A DNA stretch of 64,000 nucleotides from Sulfuriferula multivorans (GTDB lineage: Bacteria > Pseudomonadota > Gammaproteobacteria > Burkholderiales > Sulfuriferulaceae), in NCBI RefSeq assembly GCF_003851125.1, contig NZ_BGOW01000015.1, forward strand, positions 62,001 through 126,000, given 5' to 3'. Made by a program: the position numbers and the translations under genes. Of this stretch, positions 26,071 through 36,330 are shown piece after piece (the first letter of the stretch is position 1; each line of letters begins with the position of its first letter). The notes beneath the pieces were generated by a model, which was not told where the DNA came from, did not search any database, and saw only the letters and a list, made by a program, of their open reading frames with translations.

Positions 26071-26946
26071 TTACATGGCATTGGCCCGGCGCATGGCCCG
26101 GCGCAATGTATCGTGGTGCTCTACAGACAACGGCGTCAACGGCAAACGTATCCCGGCACCGATCAGGCCCATCTCGGCCAGCGCCCATTTCACCGGGATC
26201 GGGTTGGCCTCGACGAACAGTTTTTGATGCAGTCCGAACAACTGCTGATTGAGTTCGCGCGCCCGTGACAGTTCCCCATTGAAGGCGGCAATACACATCT
26301 CATGCATGGTGCGTGGCGCAATATTCGCGGTAACTGAAATCACGCCATGCCCGCCCATCAGCATGAATGCCAGCGCTGTCGCATCATCGCCGGTATACAA
26401 GGCGAAGTCGGCCGGTGCGCGCAAAACCAGATCTGTGGCGCGTTCAATACTGCCGGTCGCATCCTTGATACCGACAATGCCGGGAACTTCGGCCAGGCGC
26501 AGTGTGGTGTCGTTGCTGATATCGCTGACCGTGCGCCCCGGTACATTGTAAAGTATCAGCGGCAATTCCTCGGATTCGGCGATCGCCCGAAAATGGCGGT
26601 ACAAACCCTCTTGCGTGGGCTTGTTGTAATACGGCGCCACCGACAGCGCATAATCCGCCCCGGCCGATTTGGCGCAGTGCGTCAGTTCGATTGCCTCCGA
26701 GGTGGAGTTCGCCCCGGTGCCGGCAATCACCGCCATACGTCCGGCAGCCTGCTCGACCACGGCACGAATCAGCGCGCAATGCTCGTCATAACTCACCGTG
26801 GGCGACTCGCCCGTGGTGCCCACCACGACTATGCCATCCGTGCCTTGCGCTGCATGCCAGTCAACCAGCGCACGCAAGCGCACCAGATCAAGGCTGCCAT
26901 CGTCCTGCATGGGCGTCACAATGGCGACCAAACTGCCTTTTAACAT
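26071..26946 (-). CDS. dapA: 4-hydroxy-tetrahydrodipicolinate synthase
   Basis: A 291-residue class I aldolase condensing pyruvate with aspartate semialdehyde at the entry to lysine and meso-DAP synthesis. Schiff-base Lys in GIKDATG, Tyr in LYNVPGRT, and GTTGESPT are conserved. Followed by bamC 21 bases later. Lysine feedback is a family trait. Confidence 0.98.
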   Translation of the reverse strand: MLKGSLVAIVTPMQDDGSLDLVRLRALVDWHAAQGTDGIVVVGTTGESPTVSYDEHCALIRAVVEQAAGRMAVIAGTGANSTSEAIELTHCAKSAGADYALSVAPYYNKPTQEGLYRHFRAIAESEELPLILYNVPGRTVSDISNDTTLRLAEVPGIVGIKDATGSIERATDLVLRAPADFALYTGDDATALAFMLMGGHGVISVTANIAPRTMHEMCIAAFNGELSRARELNQQLFGLHQKLFVEANPIPVKWALAEMGLIGAGIRLPLTPLSVEHHDTLRRAMRRANAM

Positions 26947-27033
26947 GCCATCATCCGCTTGAATTTAAATCCGGCCAGTTTACCCGATAACGGCGCCTCC
27001 GGAAACCCGCACCAAACAGCACCGAAGCACTGT

Positions 27034-28782
27034 TCAATCTGCGCCGGGAAGCTCGCAACAGGGCTTGGCGGGGGGCTGCTGATCGGCCGTCATGACCTGG
27101 CCGCGGCCAGCGCCGGGCCGATAGGTGGTGCAGCCTTTCAGGCCCAGCGCATAAGCGTTCCGGTAGATCGTCTCGAATCCGGAAAACGCCATGTCCGCCG
27201 GTACGTTGATGGTTTTAGAAATGGAATTATCCACATGCGCCTGCAACGCCGCCTGCATTTGCAGGTGTTGGTCAGGCGGAATTTCCGTAGCGCTGACAAA
27301 ACCCGGCGGCAGCGGCGCATCCCCGTGCAGGCTGCGGTAGAGCCGCCAGGCGTAGTCCTCCACCGCGTATTCGGTCAGACCGCCGTCCGGTCGCCGCACA
27401 TTGCGCTGGTAGCGATACGCGTAGATCGGCTCCAGGCCGCTGGAAATGTTGTTGGCAAGAAGACTGATGGTGCCCGCCGGCGCAATGGCGGTGAGGTGGC
27501 TGTTGCGGATGCCATGGGCGGCAATGGCGGTGCGGATGTCTTCCGGCAAGCCACGCACGAATTCGCCTGCAAGATAGGACTCGGCCCGGTATGCAGGGAA
27601 CGGCCCGCGCTCCCTGGCCAATTCCGCCGAGGCACGGTAGGCGGCATGGCAGATCGCGGCCATCGCCGCACACGCTGCATCCAATGAAGCATCGCTACCG
27701 TAGCGCAAACCCAGCATGGCCAGCGCATCGCCCAGCCCGGTGATGCCCAGCCCCAAACGGCGCGAACGCCGCGCCACCTCGCGTTGGCGCGGCACCGGAA
27801 AATGAGCCAGCTCGTAGACGTTATCCAGCATGCGTACCGCCACGCTGGCGGTGGCAGCGATGCCGTCCAGATCCAGCGTAGCATCGGGCGTGAACGGCGC
27901 GCGCACAAAGCGCGTCAGGTTGATCGAGCCGAGGTCGCAGGCGCCGTAGGGCGGCAGCGGTATCTCGCCGCAGGGGTTGGTGGCGCTGATGGTTTCCTCA
28001 TACCCCAGGTTGTTCAGGCGGTTAACCCGGTCGATGAAGATTACGCCGGGCTCGGCGCTGTCGTAATTGGCACGCATGATGCGTTCCCACAGCGCGCGGG
28101 CGCGCACGTTGCCCACCGTGCGCCCGGGCGGGAAGCTCAATGGCCAGTCAGCGTCCTGATCCAGCGCCACCATGAAGGCATCGCTCACCAGCACCGACAG
28201 GTTGAAATGCCGCAGCACAGCCGGATCGCGCTTGGCCTCCACGAATTCCAGGATGTCGGGATGGTCGCAGCGCAACGTGGCCATCATCGCTCCGCGGCGC
28301 GCACCGGTGGAAATCAGGGTGGCGCACATGCTGTCCCAGATGTGCATGAAGGACACCGGCCCGGAGGCAATGGTGTCACTGGCGTCCGCCCGAGCCCCGC
28401 GCGGGCGCAACGTGGAAAAATCATAGCCCACCCCGCCGCCGGCCTGCATGGTAAGCGCGCCTTCCTTCAGTGCGCTGAAAATGCCGTCCAGACTGTCCTC
28501 GATGGTGCCCATGACGAAGCAGTTAAACAAAGTGGTGCGGTGACGCGTGCCGGCCCCAGCCTGGATACGCCCGCCGGGCAGAAAGCGGAAATTCGCCAGC
28601 ACCTCATGAAAACGCGCCGCCCAAACGCCCTCCTGCCCCGCTTCCACCGCGGCCAGCGCACGCGCCACCCGCTGCCAGGTATCCTCCAGGGAAGCATCGC
28701 GAATCACGTCGCCGTCCCGGTAGCGGTACTTGGTGTCCCAGATATCTGTGGAGATGTCGGCGAGCGGAAGGTCGAAGTTCAT
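27034..28782 (-). CDS. nrdJ: Adenosylcobalamin-dependent (class II) ribonucleotide reductase
   Basis: A compact 582-residue class II reductase, which makes deoxynucleotides with or without oxygen using a B12 radical. N-terminal redox Cys in LFNCFVMGT; active-site NPCGEIPLPPYGACDLGSINL region with the radical Cys; C-terminal CC (KPCC) for re-reduction. I start at the ATG at 28782 (MNFDLPLADIS), because the 16 upstream residues are not conserved. No ATP-cone is visible. Single-gene unit. Confidence 0.95.
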   Translation of the reverse strand: MNFDLPLADISTDIWDTKYRYRDGDVIRDASLEDTWQRVARALAAVEAGQEGVWAARFHEVLANFRFLPGGRIQAGAGTRHRTTLFNCFVMGTIEDSLDGIFSALKEGALTMQAGGGVGYDFSTLRPRGARADASDTIASGPVSFMHIWDSMCATLISTGARRGAMMATLRCDHPDILEFVEAKRDPAVLRHFNLSVLVSDAFMVALDQDADWPLSFPPGRTVGNVRARALWERIMRANYDSAEPGVIFIDRVNRLNNLGYEETISATNPCGEIPLPPYGACDLGSINLTRFVRAPFTPDATLDLDGIAATASVAVRMLDNVYELAHFPVPRQREVARRSRRLGLGITGLGDALAMLGLRYGSDASLDAACAAMAAICHAAYRASAELARERGPFPAYRAESYLAGEFVRGLPEDIRTAIAAHGIRNSHLTAIAPAGTISLLANNISSGLEPIYAYRYQRNVRRPDGGLTEYAVEDYAWRLYRSLHGDAPLPPGFVSATEIPPDQHLQMQAALQAHVDNSISKTINVPADMAFSGFETIYRNAYALGLKGCTTYRPGAGRGQVMTADQQPPAKPCCELPGAD

Positions 28783-28920
28783 GCTTTTCTCATGTTCGGG
28801 AACAACCCGTCCCAGCTTGAAGCACAGCACCCGCTTTTACAAGCAGCAAAACGCGTACCGGCAATTTCAGCAATCCGGCAACCGACAGGTCTTGTACAAT
28901 ATTGCAGACGAGGATGATGG

Positions 28921-29304
28921 ATGACCAACAACACACTGAAAATTCTGGTGGTGGACGATTTTTCCAGCATGCGCCGCATGCTGCGCAGCCTGTTGCGGGA
29001 ACTTGGCCATGCGCATACCGAGGAAGCCGAGGACGGCGTGGCGGCGCTGGAAAAATTGCATGCCGGTCATTTCGACATGGTGATTACTGACTGGAGCATG
29101 CCCAACATGACCGGTATCGAGCTGTTACGTGAAATCCGCCGCGATTCAGCGCTCCGTCATCTGCCTGTATTGATGGTCACTGCCGAAGCGCTGCCGGAGA
29201 ATATTGCCGAAGCGCACAACGCGGGGGCCAGCGGCTATATCTGCAAACCATTCACTGCCGATGCGCTGCACACCGCCCTGGCACAGATACTGCCCGGAAT
29301 CTAG
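28921..29304 (+). CDS. CheY-like response regulator
   Basis: A 127-residue stand-alone receiver domain: acidic pair Asp12/Asp13 in VVDDF, phospho-acceptor Asp57 in TDWSMP, and Lys109 in CKPF. No output domain, so it acts by protein contact, as CheY does on the flagellar switch. No chemotaxis gene is nearby. Its TAG stop overlaps the sixA stop inside one CTAG (29301-29304). Confidence 0.92.
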   Translation: MTNNTLKILVVDDFSSMRRMLRSLLRELGHAHTEEAEDGVAALEKLHAGHFDMVITDWSMPNMTGIELLREIRRDSALRHLPVLMVTAEALPENIAEAHNAGASGYICKPFTADALHTALAQILPGI

Positions 29305-29753
29305 ACCAATTCCGGCGTCATCACTGCGCGCACCATGGTTTGCTGCGTGGCCTGACGCACCCGGTTGGTAAGCCACCACAAGCCGCCTTTCTTGATCGAA
29401 AAATTCGATTCAGTACCGCTCAGCAGCAGCGCTGCCGTCTGCCCCAGACTGGGTTGATGGCCGACTAACACCACGCAACCGCCCGCGTCCGGCCAGCCGG
29501 CAGCAAGCACTACGCTCATGGCATCGGCACCCGGAGCGATTTTTTTTACTGTCTCGAACGGCCTCCCCAACGCTGCGGCAGTTTGCTGCGCACGTTTCGC
29601 CGGGCTCACCAGAATCACGGCGTTTTTGGGTAAACGCGCATTCAACCAAGCTGCCATCTGTGCAGCCTGTTTATGCCCTTTGGTAGTGAGTTCGCGCTCC
29701 ATGTCAGGCAGCCCATCTACGGCATCGGCATGACGCCACAGGATCAAATCCAT
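29301..29753 (-). CDS. sixA: Phosphohistidine phosphatase SixA
   Basis: A 150-residue histidine-acid phosphatase. RHG-type motif LWRHADAV, Arg in [10 protein letters not shown] and the second His in [11 protein letters not shown] are present. SixA removes phosphate from His residues of phosphorelay/PTS-Ntr proteins. Start at the ATG 29753 ([10 protein letters not shown]); an upstream ATG would add eight residues. It follows the CHAD gene on the same strand with a 25-base gap, a pairing common in proteobacteria. Confidence 0.93.
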   Translation of the reverse strand: MDLILWRHADAVDGLPDMERELTTKGHKQAAQMAAWLNARLPKNAVILVSPAKRAQQTAAALGRPFETVKKIAPGADAMSVVLAAGWPDAGGCVVLVGHQPSLGQTAALLLSGTESNFSIKKGGLWWLTNRVRQATQQTMVRAVMTPELV

Positions 29754-29778
29754 ATCTGCTTCCAAAAATTCATACATG

Positions 29779-31356
29779 CTAGCGCTTCCTTGTTACGGAA
29801 TTAAAACCGGAGACTTTCAAATCTCGTATTGGCTTTTGCCAGTACGGACGAGTTTTTTTCATGCGCCGCCATGCTGGTTCGAGTTCGGCGATTTTTACCT
29901 GGGCACGGCTTTCCACCCAACCTTGCACCACACCGCATGCCCAGGCGCGATTGACCGCACGGCGGCCACGCAGATTACTCAACAAGCGACCCGCTACTGC
30001 GATGTCGTTCAGCGCGCCCAAATTATCCTGCAATGCGGCCAGGTTTTTTATATAGGCCCGCGCCACTTTTGGCGGATAGAGTTCAGCGAAAAACTCGGCG
30101 GCGTAGCGCTGTTTTTTGGCGGCAATGCGCAAGTGGTGGCGTGCCGCCGGATCCAACCGGACAAAATGCCGGCCACGTCGCAATAACTGGTGCTGACGCC
30201 GATCCAGCACCGATTCGGCCAATGCGGTGGCGGGGCTGCCTTGCCATGCCGAGCTGATCCGTTCCATTGCCTGCTCCCATGGGCGCAGCAGCAACATCCG
30301 TCCGGCTTCCAGCAGCAGGCGCGTTAACCGCCGTGACGAAACTGCCGAAATCATCGCGGTGCGCGCTGCCTCCCGATGCAATTGCGCGGTACGGGCAAGG
30401 CTTTGCAACGACTGGTCGGGCATGGCACGCATCAGCGGCGGCAAAGTTTCCGTCACGAATATATCCCAGTCCCGCGCCGGGCCCAGCTCACTCATCAGCC
30501 AGCGCAATGCCTCCCGTAATGGCGCCAGCGCCGGATCGGGCAAGGCCGGGGCAAACACCGTCAATGCCGAACGCAGCCGGCGCACGGCGACCCGCGCCTG
30601 ATGCAGGTATTCGGGGTCGGTTTCGTGGATGAGGCCAGCCAGATTGGCGGTGAACTGCTCCAGCCCGTTTTGCATCACAACCACAAAAGCATCGGCCACA
30701 TGCATCTCCGGTTTCAGGCCTGCCGGCCCGGCTTGCACCGGCCGGGCCGGCAGATGCTGGAACAGTGCGTAGCCGCGTTCGGCCTTGCTCAGCGGATCAG
30801 GATACAGGTCGAAGTCCGCCGCCAAATCCAGTGCCAGGTCATACAGCGCGGCCGGCTGGCCGGATTTCAGTTCGAGTTCTACTTCGCAAATCGGCTGGTT
30901 GCGTCCTCCCCCGCTCACTTCACCCTGATCCAGGGCCACTTCGATGCTGCCGCCCCCGGCTACCGGCAATGTCCAGGCGTCGCGCCAGAAATGCGTTTCA
31001 AACACCGGACGCAGTCGGGCCAGACGGGCAGGAGTCAGCAACTCCCTGACTTCAGGTGCAGTGAAGCGCCCGGGTTCCGGCGCTTCGCTGCGCGTAGGCG
31101 TTTCCCATTCCGGCCGTTGGTGGAGTCCGCCTGCCGAGCCGCCGCCGATCTTGACTGTCTGTATCCAGCCGCGCCCTACCCGACGCACGCGCAACGCAGC
31201 CTGGGCGCACATCAGATCGAGTTCCGGGGTATCGAAATACACGCTGACCAGCCGTCGCCGCAACGGTCGTCCCGCTCCGGCCAACAATGGATGGCGTTTC
31301 AGGCGGGCGGCCTGTATTGGCGGGAGGGCGAGTTTGAGCTCGATTTCGACTGTCAT
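29779..31356 (-). CDS. CYTH-CHAD domain protein (inorganic triphosphatase / polyP binding)
   Basis: A 525-residue two-domain protein. The CYTH domain (1-205) opens with MTVEIELKLAL, the ExExK signature of tunnel-type triphosphatases, and the CHAD domain (about 220-515) has the expected Arg/Lys/His-rich helices (RVAVRRLRSALTVF, KKQRYAAEFF) that bind polyphosphate. Divergent from ppk1 with a 92-base control region. Its first codons overlap the first of three Pho half-sites. The gene links triphosphate hydrolysis and polyP granules. Confidence 0.92.
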   Translation of the reverse strand: MTVEIELKLALPPIQAARLKRHPLLAGAGRPLRRRLVSVYFDTPELDLMCAQAALRVRRVGRGWIQTVKIGGGSAGGLHQRPEWETPTRSEAPEPGRFTAPEVRELLTPARLARLRPVFETHFWRDAWTLPVAGGGSIEVALDQGEVSGGGRNQPICEVELELKSGQPAALYDLALDLAADFDLYPDPLSKAERGYALFQHLPARPVQAGPAGLKPEMHVADAFVVVMQNGLEQFTANLAGLIHETDPEYLHQARVAVRRLRSALTVFAPALPDPALAPLREALRWLMSELGPARDWDIFVTETLPPLMRAMPDQSLQSLARTAQLHREAARTAMISAVSSRRLTRLLLEAGRMLLLRPWEQAMERISSAWQGSPATALAESVLDRRQHQLLRRGRHFVRLDPAARHHLRIAAKKQRYAAEFFAELYPPKVARAYIKNLAALQDNLGALNDIAVAGRLLSNLRGRRAVNRAWACGVVQGWVESRAQVKIAELEPAWRRMKKTRPYWQKPIRDLKVSGFNSVTRKR

Positions 31357-31378
31357 GGTTTTGTCATATAAAAGTCAT
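31350..31378 (+). promoter_or_regulatory. Triple Pho-box (PhoB) array before ppk1
   Basis: Three half-sites, CTGTCAT (31350-31356), TTGTCAT (31361-31367) and AAGTCAT (31372-31378), repeat every 11 bases, the exact period of PhoB half-sites, and face ppk1. The first covers the CHAD start codon. The array would give PhoB-dependent activation of ppk1 and might block CHAD translation/transcription. Confidence 0.75.
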
Positions 31379-31448
31379 ATAAAGGCGGGCTGGTACCTTT
31401 TGGCCGCGCATATAAACGATATTAGCTTTACTTTGATAACATGTTGCC

Positions 31449-33518
31449 ATGACCACATCCACTCCCGAACATTTCCTCAATCGCGAGCAGAGCCTGCTTG
31501 CTTTCAACGAGCGCGTGCTGGCGCAGGCAGAAGATCCCGATGTGCCTCTGCTGGAACGGCTGAAGTTCATCTGCATCGTCAGCAGCAATCTGGATGAATT
31601 CTTCGAGGTGCGTGTGGCCGAACTGAAAGAACACATTGCACTCGGTTCTTCCTCCGTGAGCACAGACGGGCTCAGTGCGCGGCAAACTTTCCGCGATGTT
31701 GCCCCGCGCGCGCATGCCCTGGTGGAAAAACAGTACGAGACCCTCAATCAGGCCATCCTGCCGCAACTGGCCGACCAGGGCATCCGCTTTTTGCGTCGTA
31801 CCCACTGGAACGAAGAACAGACCGAGTGGATACGCGCCTATTTTTTTCGCGAGCTGATGCCGGTATTGACGCCCATCGGGCTGGATCCGGCCCACCCGTT
31901 CCCGCGCGTGCTCAACAAGAGCCTGAATTTCGCGGTGGAGTTGTCCGGGCGCGATGCTTTCGGGCGCAATTCCGGTGCAGCCGTGGTGCAGGCGCCACGC
32001 TCATTGCCGCGCGTGATCCGCATGCCGGAAGAAATTGCCGGTTGCGAATACGGCTTCGTGTTCCTGTCTTCCATCCTGCACGCACATGTGGACGAGCTGT
32101 TCGCCGGGATGACGGTGCAAGGCTGCTACCAGTTTCGCGTCACGCGCAACTCCGACCTGTTTGTGGACGAGGAAGAAACCAAAAACCTGCGCGAAGCACT
32201 GCAGGGCGAACTGCCCCATCGACACTACGGTAACGCAGTGCGGCTGGAAGTGGCGGATAACTGCTCGCCGAAAATGGCAGATTTCCTGCTCGCACAGTTC
32301 AATCTTGAGCGCGAGGATTTTTATCAGGTCAATGGCCTGGTCAACCTGGTGCGACTGATGCAAATACCCGATCAAGTGGATCGGCCTGACCTGAAATTCC
32401 CGCAGTTCATCCCCGGCCTGCCCAATCAGCTGACCAAGCCTGGCGACCTGTTCAGCGCCGTGCGCCGCGGCGATATTCTGTTGCACCACCCGTTCCAGTC
32501 GTTCCAGCCGGTGATTGATTTTATCCGCCAGGCGGCAGACGACCCGCAGGTGCTGGCGATTCGCCAAACGGTGTACCGTACCGGCACCGATTCGATGCTG
32601 ATGCAGGCACTGATGGCCGCCGCGCAAAGCGGCAAGGAAGTGACCGTGGTGGTGGAACTCATGGCGCGTTTTGACGAGGAAGCCAACATCAATTGGGCCG
32701 CCAAGCTCGAAGAAGCCGGCGCGCATGTGGTGTATGGCGTGGTGGCGCACAAGACCCACGCAAAAATGGCACTGGTGGTGCGGCGCGAGGACACCAAATT
32801 GCAACGTTATGCGCATCTGGGCACCGGCAATTACCATGCCCGCACCGCACGCCTGTATACCGATTTTGGCCTGCTCACCTGTAACGAAGACATCTGCGCC
32901 GATGTGAATGAAATCTTCACCCAGCTCACCGGGCTGGGCAAGGCGTCGCGTCTCAAGCACTTGTGGCAGGCTCCATTCACCCTGCATAGCCGGGTCATCG
33001 CTGCCATCCAGCGTGAAGCCGAACATGCACGCAATGGCCTGCCCGCCACCATCATCGCCAAAATGAATGCGCTGCTGGAACCGGATGTCATCCGCGCGCT
33101 GTACGAAGCATCACAAGCCGGGGTCAAAATAGAGTTGATCGTGCGCGGTGTGTGCGCGCTGAAGCCGGGCATGCCCGGCCTGTCTGAAAACATTCGGGTA
33201 CGCTCGGTCATTGGGCGATTTCTCGAGCACTCCCGCATCTTTTACTTCCGCGACAACGGTGCCGAGCATGTTTACCTGTCCAGCGCGGACTGGATGGATC
33301 GCAACTTCTTCCGGCGCATTGAAGCGTGTTTTCCGGTGCTGGAGCCGCGCCTGAAAAAACGCGTCATCACCGAAGGCTTGAAGCCCTATCTCAAAGACAA
33401 CCAGCAGACCTGGGAAATGGATCAACAGGGCACTTATCACCGCCGCATCCGGCGCCGTGCGCAGCCTTATGGTGCGCAGCAGGCACTGCTGGAACTCTTG
33501 GCGAAACCTGTGGCCTGA
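31449..33518 (+). CDS. ppk1: Polyphosphate kinase 1
   Basis: A 689-residue enzyme that builds polyphosphate from ATP. Phosphorylated His in HKTHAKM and the second His in FLEHSRIFYFRDNG are intact, as is VYLSSADWMDRNFFRRIE. Domain order N, head, C1, C2 is normal. It is preceded by the Pho-box array, and it converges with ppx, 6 bases apart, giving a synthesis/degradation pair. Confidence 0.98.
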   Translation: MTTSTPEHFLNREQSLLAFNERVLAQAEDPDVPLLERLKFICIVSSNLDEFFEVRVAELKEHIALGSSSVSTDGLSARQTFRDVAPRAHALVEKQYETLNQAILPQLADQGIRFLRRTHWNEEQTEWIRAYFFRELMPVLTPIGLDPAHPFPRVLNKSLNFAVELSGRDAFGRNSGAAVVQAPRSLPRVIRMPEEIAGCEYGFVFLSSILHAHVDELFAGMTVQGCYQFRVTRNSDLFVDEEETKNLREALQGELPHRHYGNAVRLEVADNCSPKMADFLLAQFNLEREDFYQVNGLVNLVRLMQIPDQVDRPDLKFPQFIPGLPNQLTKPGDLFSAVRRGDILLHHPFQSFQPVIDFIRQAADDPQVLAIRQTVYRTGTDSMLMQALMAAAQSGKEVTVVVELMARFDEEANINWAAKLEEAGAHVVYGVVAHKTHAKMALVVRREDTKLQRYAHLGTGNYHARTARLYTDFGLLTCNEDICADVNEIFTQLTGLGKASRLKHLWQAPFTLHSRVIAAIQREAEHARNGLPATIIAKMNALLEPDVIRALYEASQAGVKIELIVRGVCALKPGMPGLSENIRVRSVIGRFLEHSRIFYFRDNGAEHVYLSSADWMDRNFFRRIEACFPVLEPRLKKRVITEGLKPYLKDNQQTWEMDQQGTYHRRIRRRAQPYGAQQALLELLAKPVA

Positions 33519-33524
33519 CTCGTT

Positions 33525-35021
33525 TCAGCTGGGATACGTCAGTTTTATTCCGACTGCCTTCAAATCTTCCATTTCTTCTTCCAGCGCAGTCGCCGTCAAC
33601 GGGTTATCCGCCAGCCACTCTGCCGCGAGGGAGAGCTGGCATGCCGGATCGCGGCACCCCAGACGCAGTTCGGGCAGCGCCACATCCGCACGGCTGCGGT
33701 AGAACAGCACGGCCAGGCGCAGCGCAAGTACCGCGTGGCGTGTCGCTGGATCGGCCGGCTCCGGGCTATCGTGCTGGAATTCAGGCAGCTTGTTCAGGCT
33801 ACCGCGCTGCGCCCGCACCAGACGTGCCAGCAGCGCCTGATCCATGCGCGAAAAACCCGGCATGTCGGCGTTGGCCAGGATATATGCGCCGTGTTTATGG
33901 TAGCCGGAGTGGGCAATCGAAATACCGATTTCATGCAGCTGTGCCGCCCACTGCAAAAATGCGCGCAGGTTGGCCGTGCCGGTCGCCGCATCCGCCTGCA
34001 ACTGGTCGAAAAGCCTGACGGCTAGCGCGGTCACCCTCTCTGCCTGGCGGGTATCCACATGATAGCGGCGCATGAACTGCTCCACCGTAGCGACACGCAT
34101 GTCGCGATGATGGAAACGCCCCATCAAGTCGTACAGCACACCCTCGCGCAGGGCGCCCTCTGCTACGGTCATATGCTCGATCCCGAATTCGGCAAACACG
34201 CCGCTCATGATGGCAAAGCCCCCGGCGATTACCGGCTTGCGGTCGGGTTTCAGGCCGGGTAACTCGAGTTTGTCCAGGCTGCCGGCGCGAATCATCTGGG
34301 CGCGCAACGCCGCCAGGCCTGCGCCGGTGATGCCGGTTTCGGCCCAGCCATTCTGCATCAAAATGTCGGCCAGCGCCCGTGCCGAACCGCTCGACCCTAC
34401 CGCTTCGCGCCATTGTCCGGCGTAGCTGGCAGCGATGGTCTGTGCTTCGGCGCGGGCCGTGAGTTCGGCCTGCTTGAGGCCATGTTTGTCAATGCGTCCG
34501 CCCGGGAAAAAACGCTGGGTGAAATTGACGCAGCCCATGTGCAGGCTCTCCATCAGGCGCGGAGTGTAAGCCTTGCCGACGATGCATTCGGTGGAACCGC
34601 CACCTATGTCCACCACCAGCCTTGGCTGGTTGCTGGCCGGCAGGCTGTGCGCAACGCCGATATAGATCAGGCGTGCTTCTTCGCGTCCGGCAATTACTTC
34701 GATCGGGTAGCCCAGTGCAGCTTCCGCCTGTTCCAGAAATTCCTGTGCATTTTCCGCGACGCGCAGCGCGCTGGTACCCACACAGCGCACTGCGCCGCGC
34801 GGCAGATCGCGTAGACGTTCGCCAAAACGTTTCAGGCAATCCAGTGCGCGCTGCTGAGAGGCTGCATCGAGATGTTTATTCGCATCCACGCCCGCCGCCA
34901 GCCGTACCGGTTCCTTGAGCGCATCCAGCGGATAAATCTGGCTGTCCACCACCCGCGCCATCTGCAGCTTGAAGCTGTTGGAACCCAGATCCACTGCCGC
35001 CAGGATTGAATATTCGTTCAT
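33525..35021 (-). CDS. ppx: Exopolyphosphatase
   Basis: A 498-residue ASKHA-fold Ppx/GppA enzyme releasing phosphate from polyP ends. AAVDLGSNSFKLQM, the DIGGGSTE loop and the C-terminal HD-like segment (QWAAQLHEIGISIAHSGYHKHGAYIL) are present. Convergent with ppk1. Starts 76 bases from the spmAB-like gene. Confidence 0.97.
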   Translation of the reverse strand: MNEYSILAAVDLGSNSFKLQMARVVDSQIYPLDALKEPVRLAAGVDANKHLDAASQQRALDCLKRFGERLRDLPRGAVRCVGTSALRVAENAQEFLEQAEAALGYPIEVIAGREEARLIYIGVAHSLPASNQPRLVVDIGGGSTECIVGKAYTPRLMESLHMGCVNFTQRFFPGGRIDKHGLKQAELTARAEAQTIAASYAGQWREAVGSSGSARALADILMQNGWAETGITGAGLAALRAQMIRAGSLDKLELPGLKPDRKPVIAGGFAIMSGVFAEFGIEHMTVAEGALREGVLYDLMGRFHHRDMRVATVEQFMRRYHVDTRQAERVTALAVRLFDQLQADAATGTANLRAFLQWAAQLHEIGISIAHSGYHKHGAYILANADMPGFSRMDQALLARLVRAQRGSLNKLPEFQHDSPEPADPATRHAVLALRLAVLFYRSRADVALPELRLGCRDPACQLSLAAEWLADNPLTATALEEEMEDLKAVGIKLTYPS

Positions 35022-35097
35022 TTCACCACATCAATCTCAGAAAAAATTCGCCGCAGAGCTTACTGAGAAAAACCTCAACATCCTCTGCGCTAACCCG

Positions 35098-36327
35098 CTA
35101 CCCGAAAAACAGATAGGTCACTGCAATCGCTGCGACCAGTCCGCCCAGATCCGCCAGCAGGCCGCAGACGACCGCATGGCGCACACGCTGGATACCGACC
35201 GCTCCGAAATACACAGCGAGCACATAAAAAGTGGTTTCGGTACTGCCCTGGATCACCGAAGCAAGACGTCCGGCGAAAGAATCCGCGCCGAAGGTGTGCA
35301 TGGTGTCGATCATCATCGCACGCGCACCGCTGCCGGACAGAGGTTTCATCAACGCCGTCGGCAACGCATCGACGAAACGGGTGTCCCAGCCCAGCATGAC
35401 CACGCCGCTACGTATGCCATTCATCAATAAATCCAGCGCTCCGCTGGCGCGGAATACGGCAATCGCCACCAGCATCGCAACAAGATACGGGATAATGGTG
35501 ACGGCGGTATGAAAACCGTCCTTGGCGCCTTCGATAAACGCTTCGTAGGCGTTGACCCGGCGCACCGCAGCACCGCCGATGAACAGCGTGACCAGGCCGA
35601 ACAGCAATACGTTACTCACCAGCGCCGACTGGCGCAACATCTCCGCCGCCGGCAGGTGCGCGAAATACGCTACCAGTCCGAACACCGCGGCGCTGATCGC
35701 GGCAAGATAACCCAGCACCACACGATCGAGCAGGTTGATGCGCTGGTAAAACGCCGTCGCCAGCAAGCCCGCCATGGTCGAGCAATAGGTGGCGATCAGG
35801 ATGGGAATGAACACATCCGTGGGGTCGTGCGCCCCGGCCTGGGCGCGGTAGGTGAAGATGGTCACCGGCAGCAGCGTGACCGAGGATGCATTGATGACCA
35901 GAAACAGAATCTGCGCGTCCGAAGCGGTTTTTTTGTCCGGATTGAGCGTCTGTAATTCCTGCATGGCCTTGATGCCGATCGGCGTAGCCGCATTGTCCAG
36001 CCCCAGCATGTTGGCCGCCATGTTCATGGTGATGGCGCCCAGGGCAGGGTGGTTGCGCGGTACGTCGGGGAACAGGCGCTGAAACAGCGGCGCCAGCAGC
36101 CAGGTCAGCCCTTGCAGGAATCCGGCACGCTCGCCGACACGCATTACGCCCAGCCACAACGCCATCACGCCGGTCAGCCCCAGAGCAATTTCGAAGCCGT
36201 TCCTGGCCGCGTCGAATGCTGCTTTCATTACCAGCGCAAAACTGTCGGCCTGACCCAAAAACACCAAATTGACGGTGGCGAAAACAAACGCAATGAGAAA
36301 AAACCCGATCCAGATTGCGTTCAGCAA
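35098..36327 (-). CDS. Spore-maturation-type (SpmA-SpmB fused) membrane protein
   Basis: A 409-residue integral membrane protein with two nucleoside-recognition (Gate) domains fused. The first half (GAITMNMAANMLGLDNAATPIGIKAM... ) matches SpmA, the second (GSTETTFYVLAVYFGAVGI) matches SpmB. Present in many non-sporulating proteobacteria; transport substrate unknown. It lies 3 bases from the CobD-like gene. Confidence 0.85.
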   Translation of the reverse strand: MLNAIWIGFFLIAFVFATVNLVFLGQADSFALVMKAAFDAARNGFEIALGLTGVMALWLGVMRVGERAGFLQGLTWLLAPLFQRLFPDVPRNHPALGAITMNMAANMLGLDNAATPIGIKAMQELQTLNPDKKTASDAQILFLVINASSVTLLPVTIFTYRAQAGAHDPTDVFIPILIATYCSTMAGLLATAFYQRINLLDRVVLGYLAAISAAVFGLVAYFAHLPAAEMLRQSALVSNVLLFGLVTLFIGGAAVRRVNAYEAFIEGAKDGFHTAVTIIPYLVAMLVAIAVFRASGALDLLMNGIRSGVVMLGWDTRFVDALPTALMKPLSGSGARAMMIDTMHTFGADSFAGRLASVIQGSTETTFYVLAVYFGAVGIQRVRHAVVCGLLADLGGLVAAIAVTYLFFG

Positions 36328-36330
36328 AAT

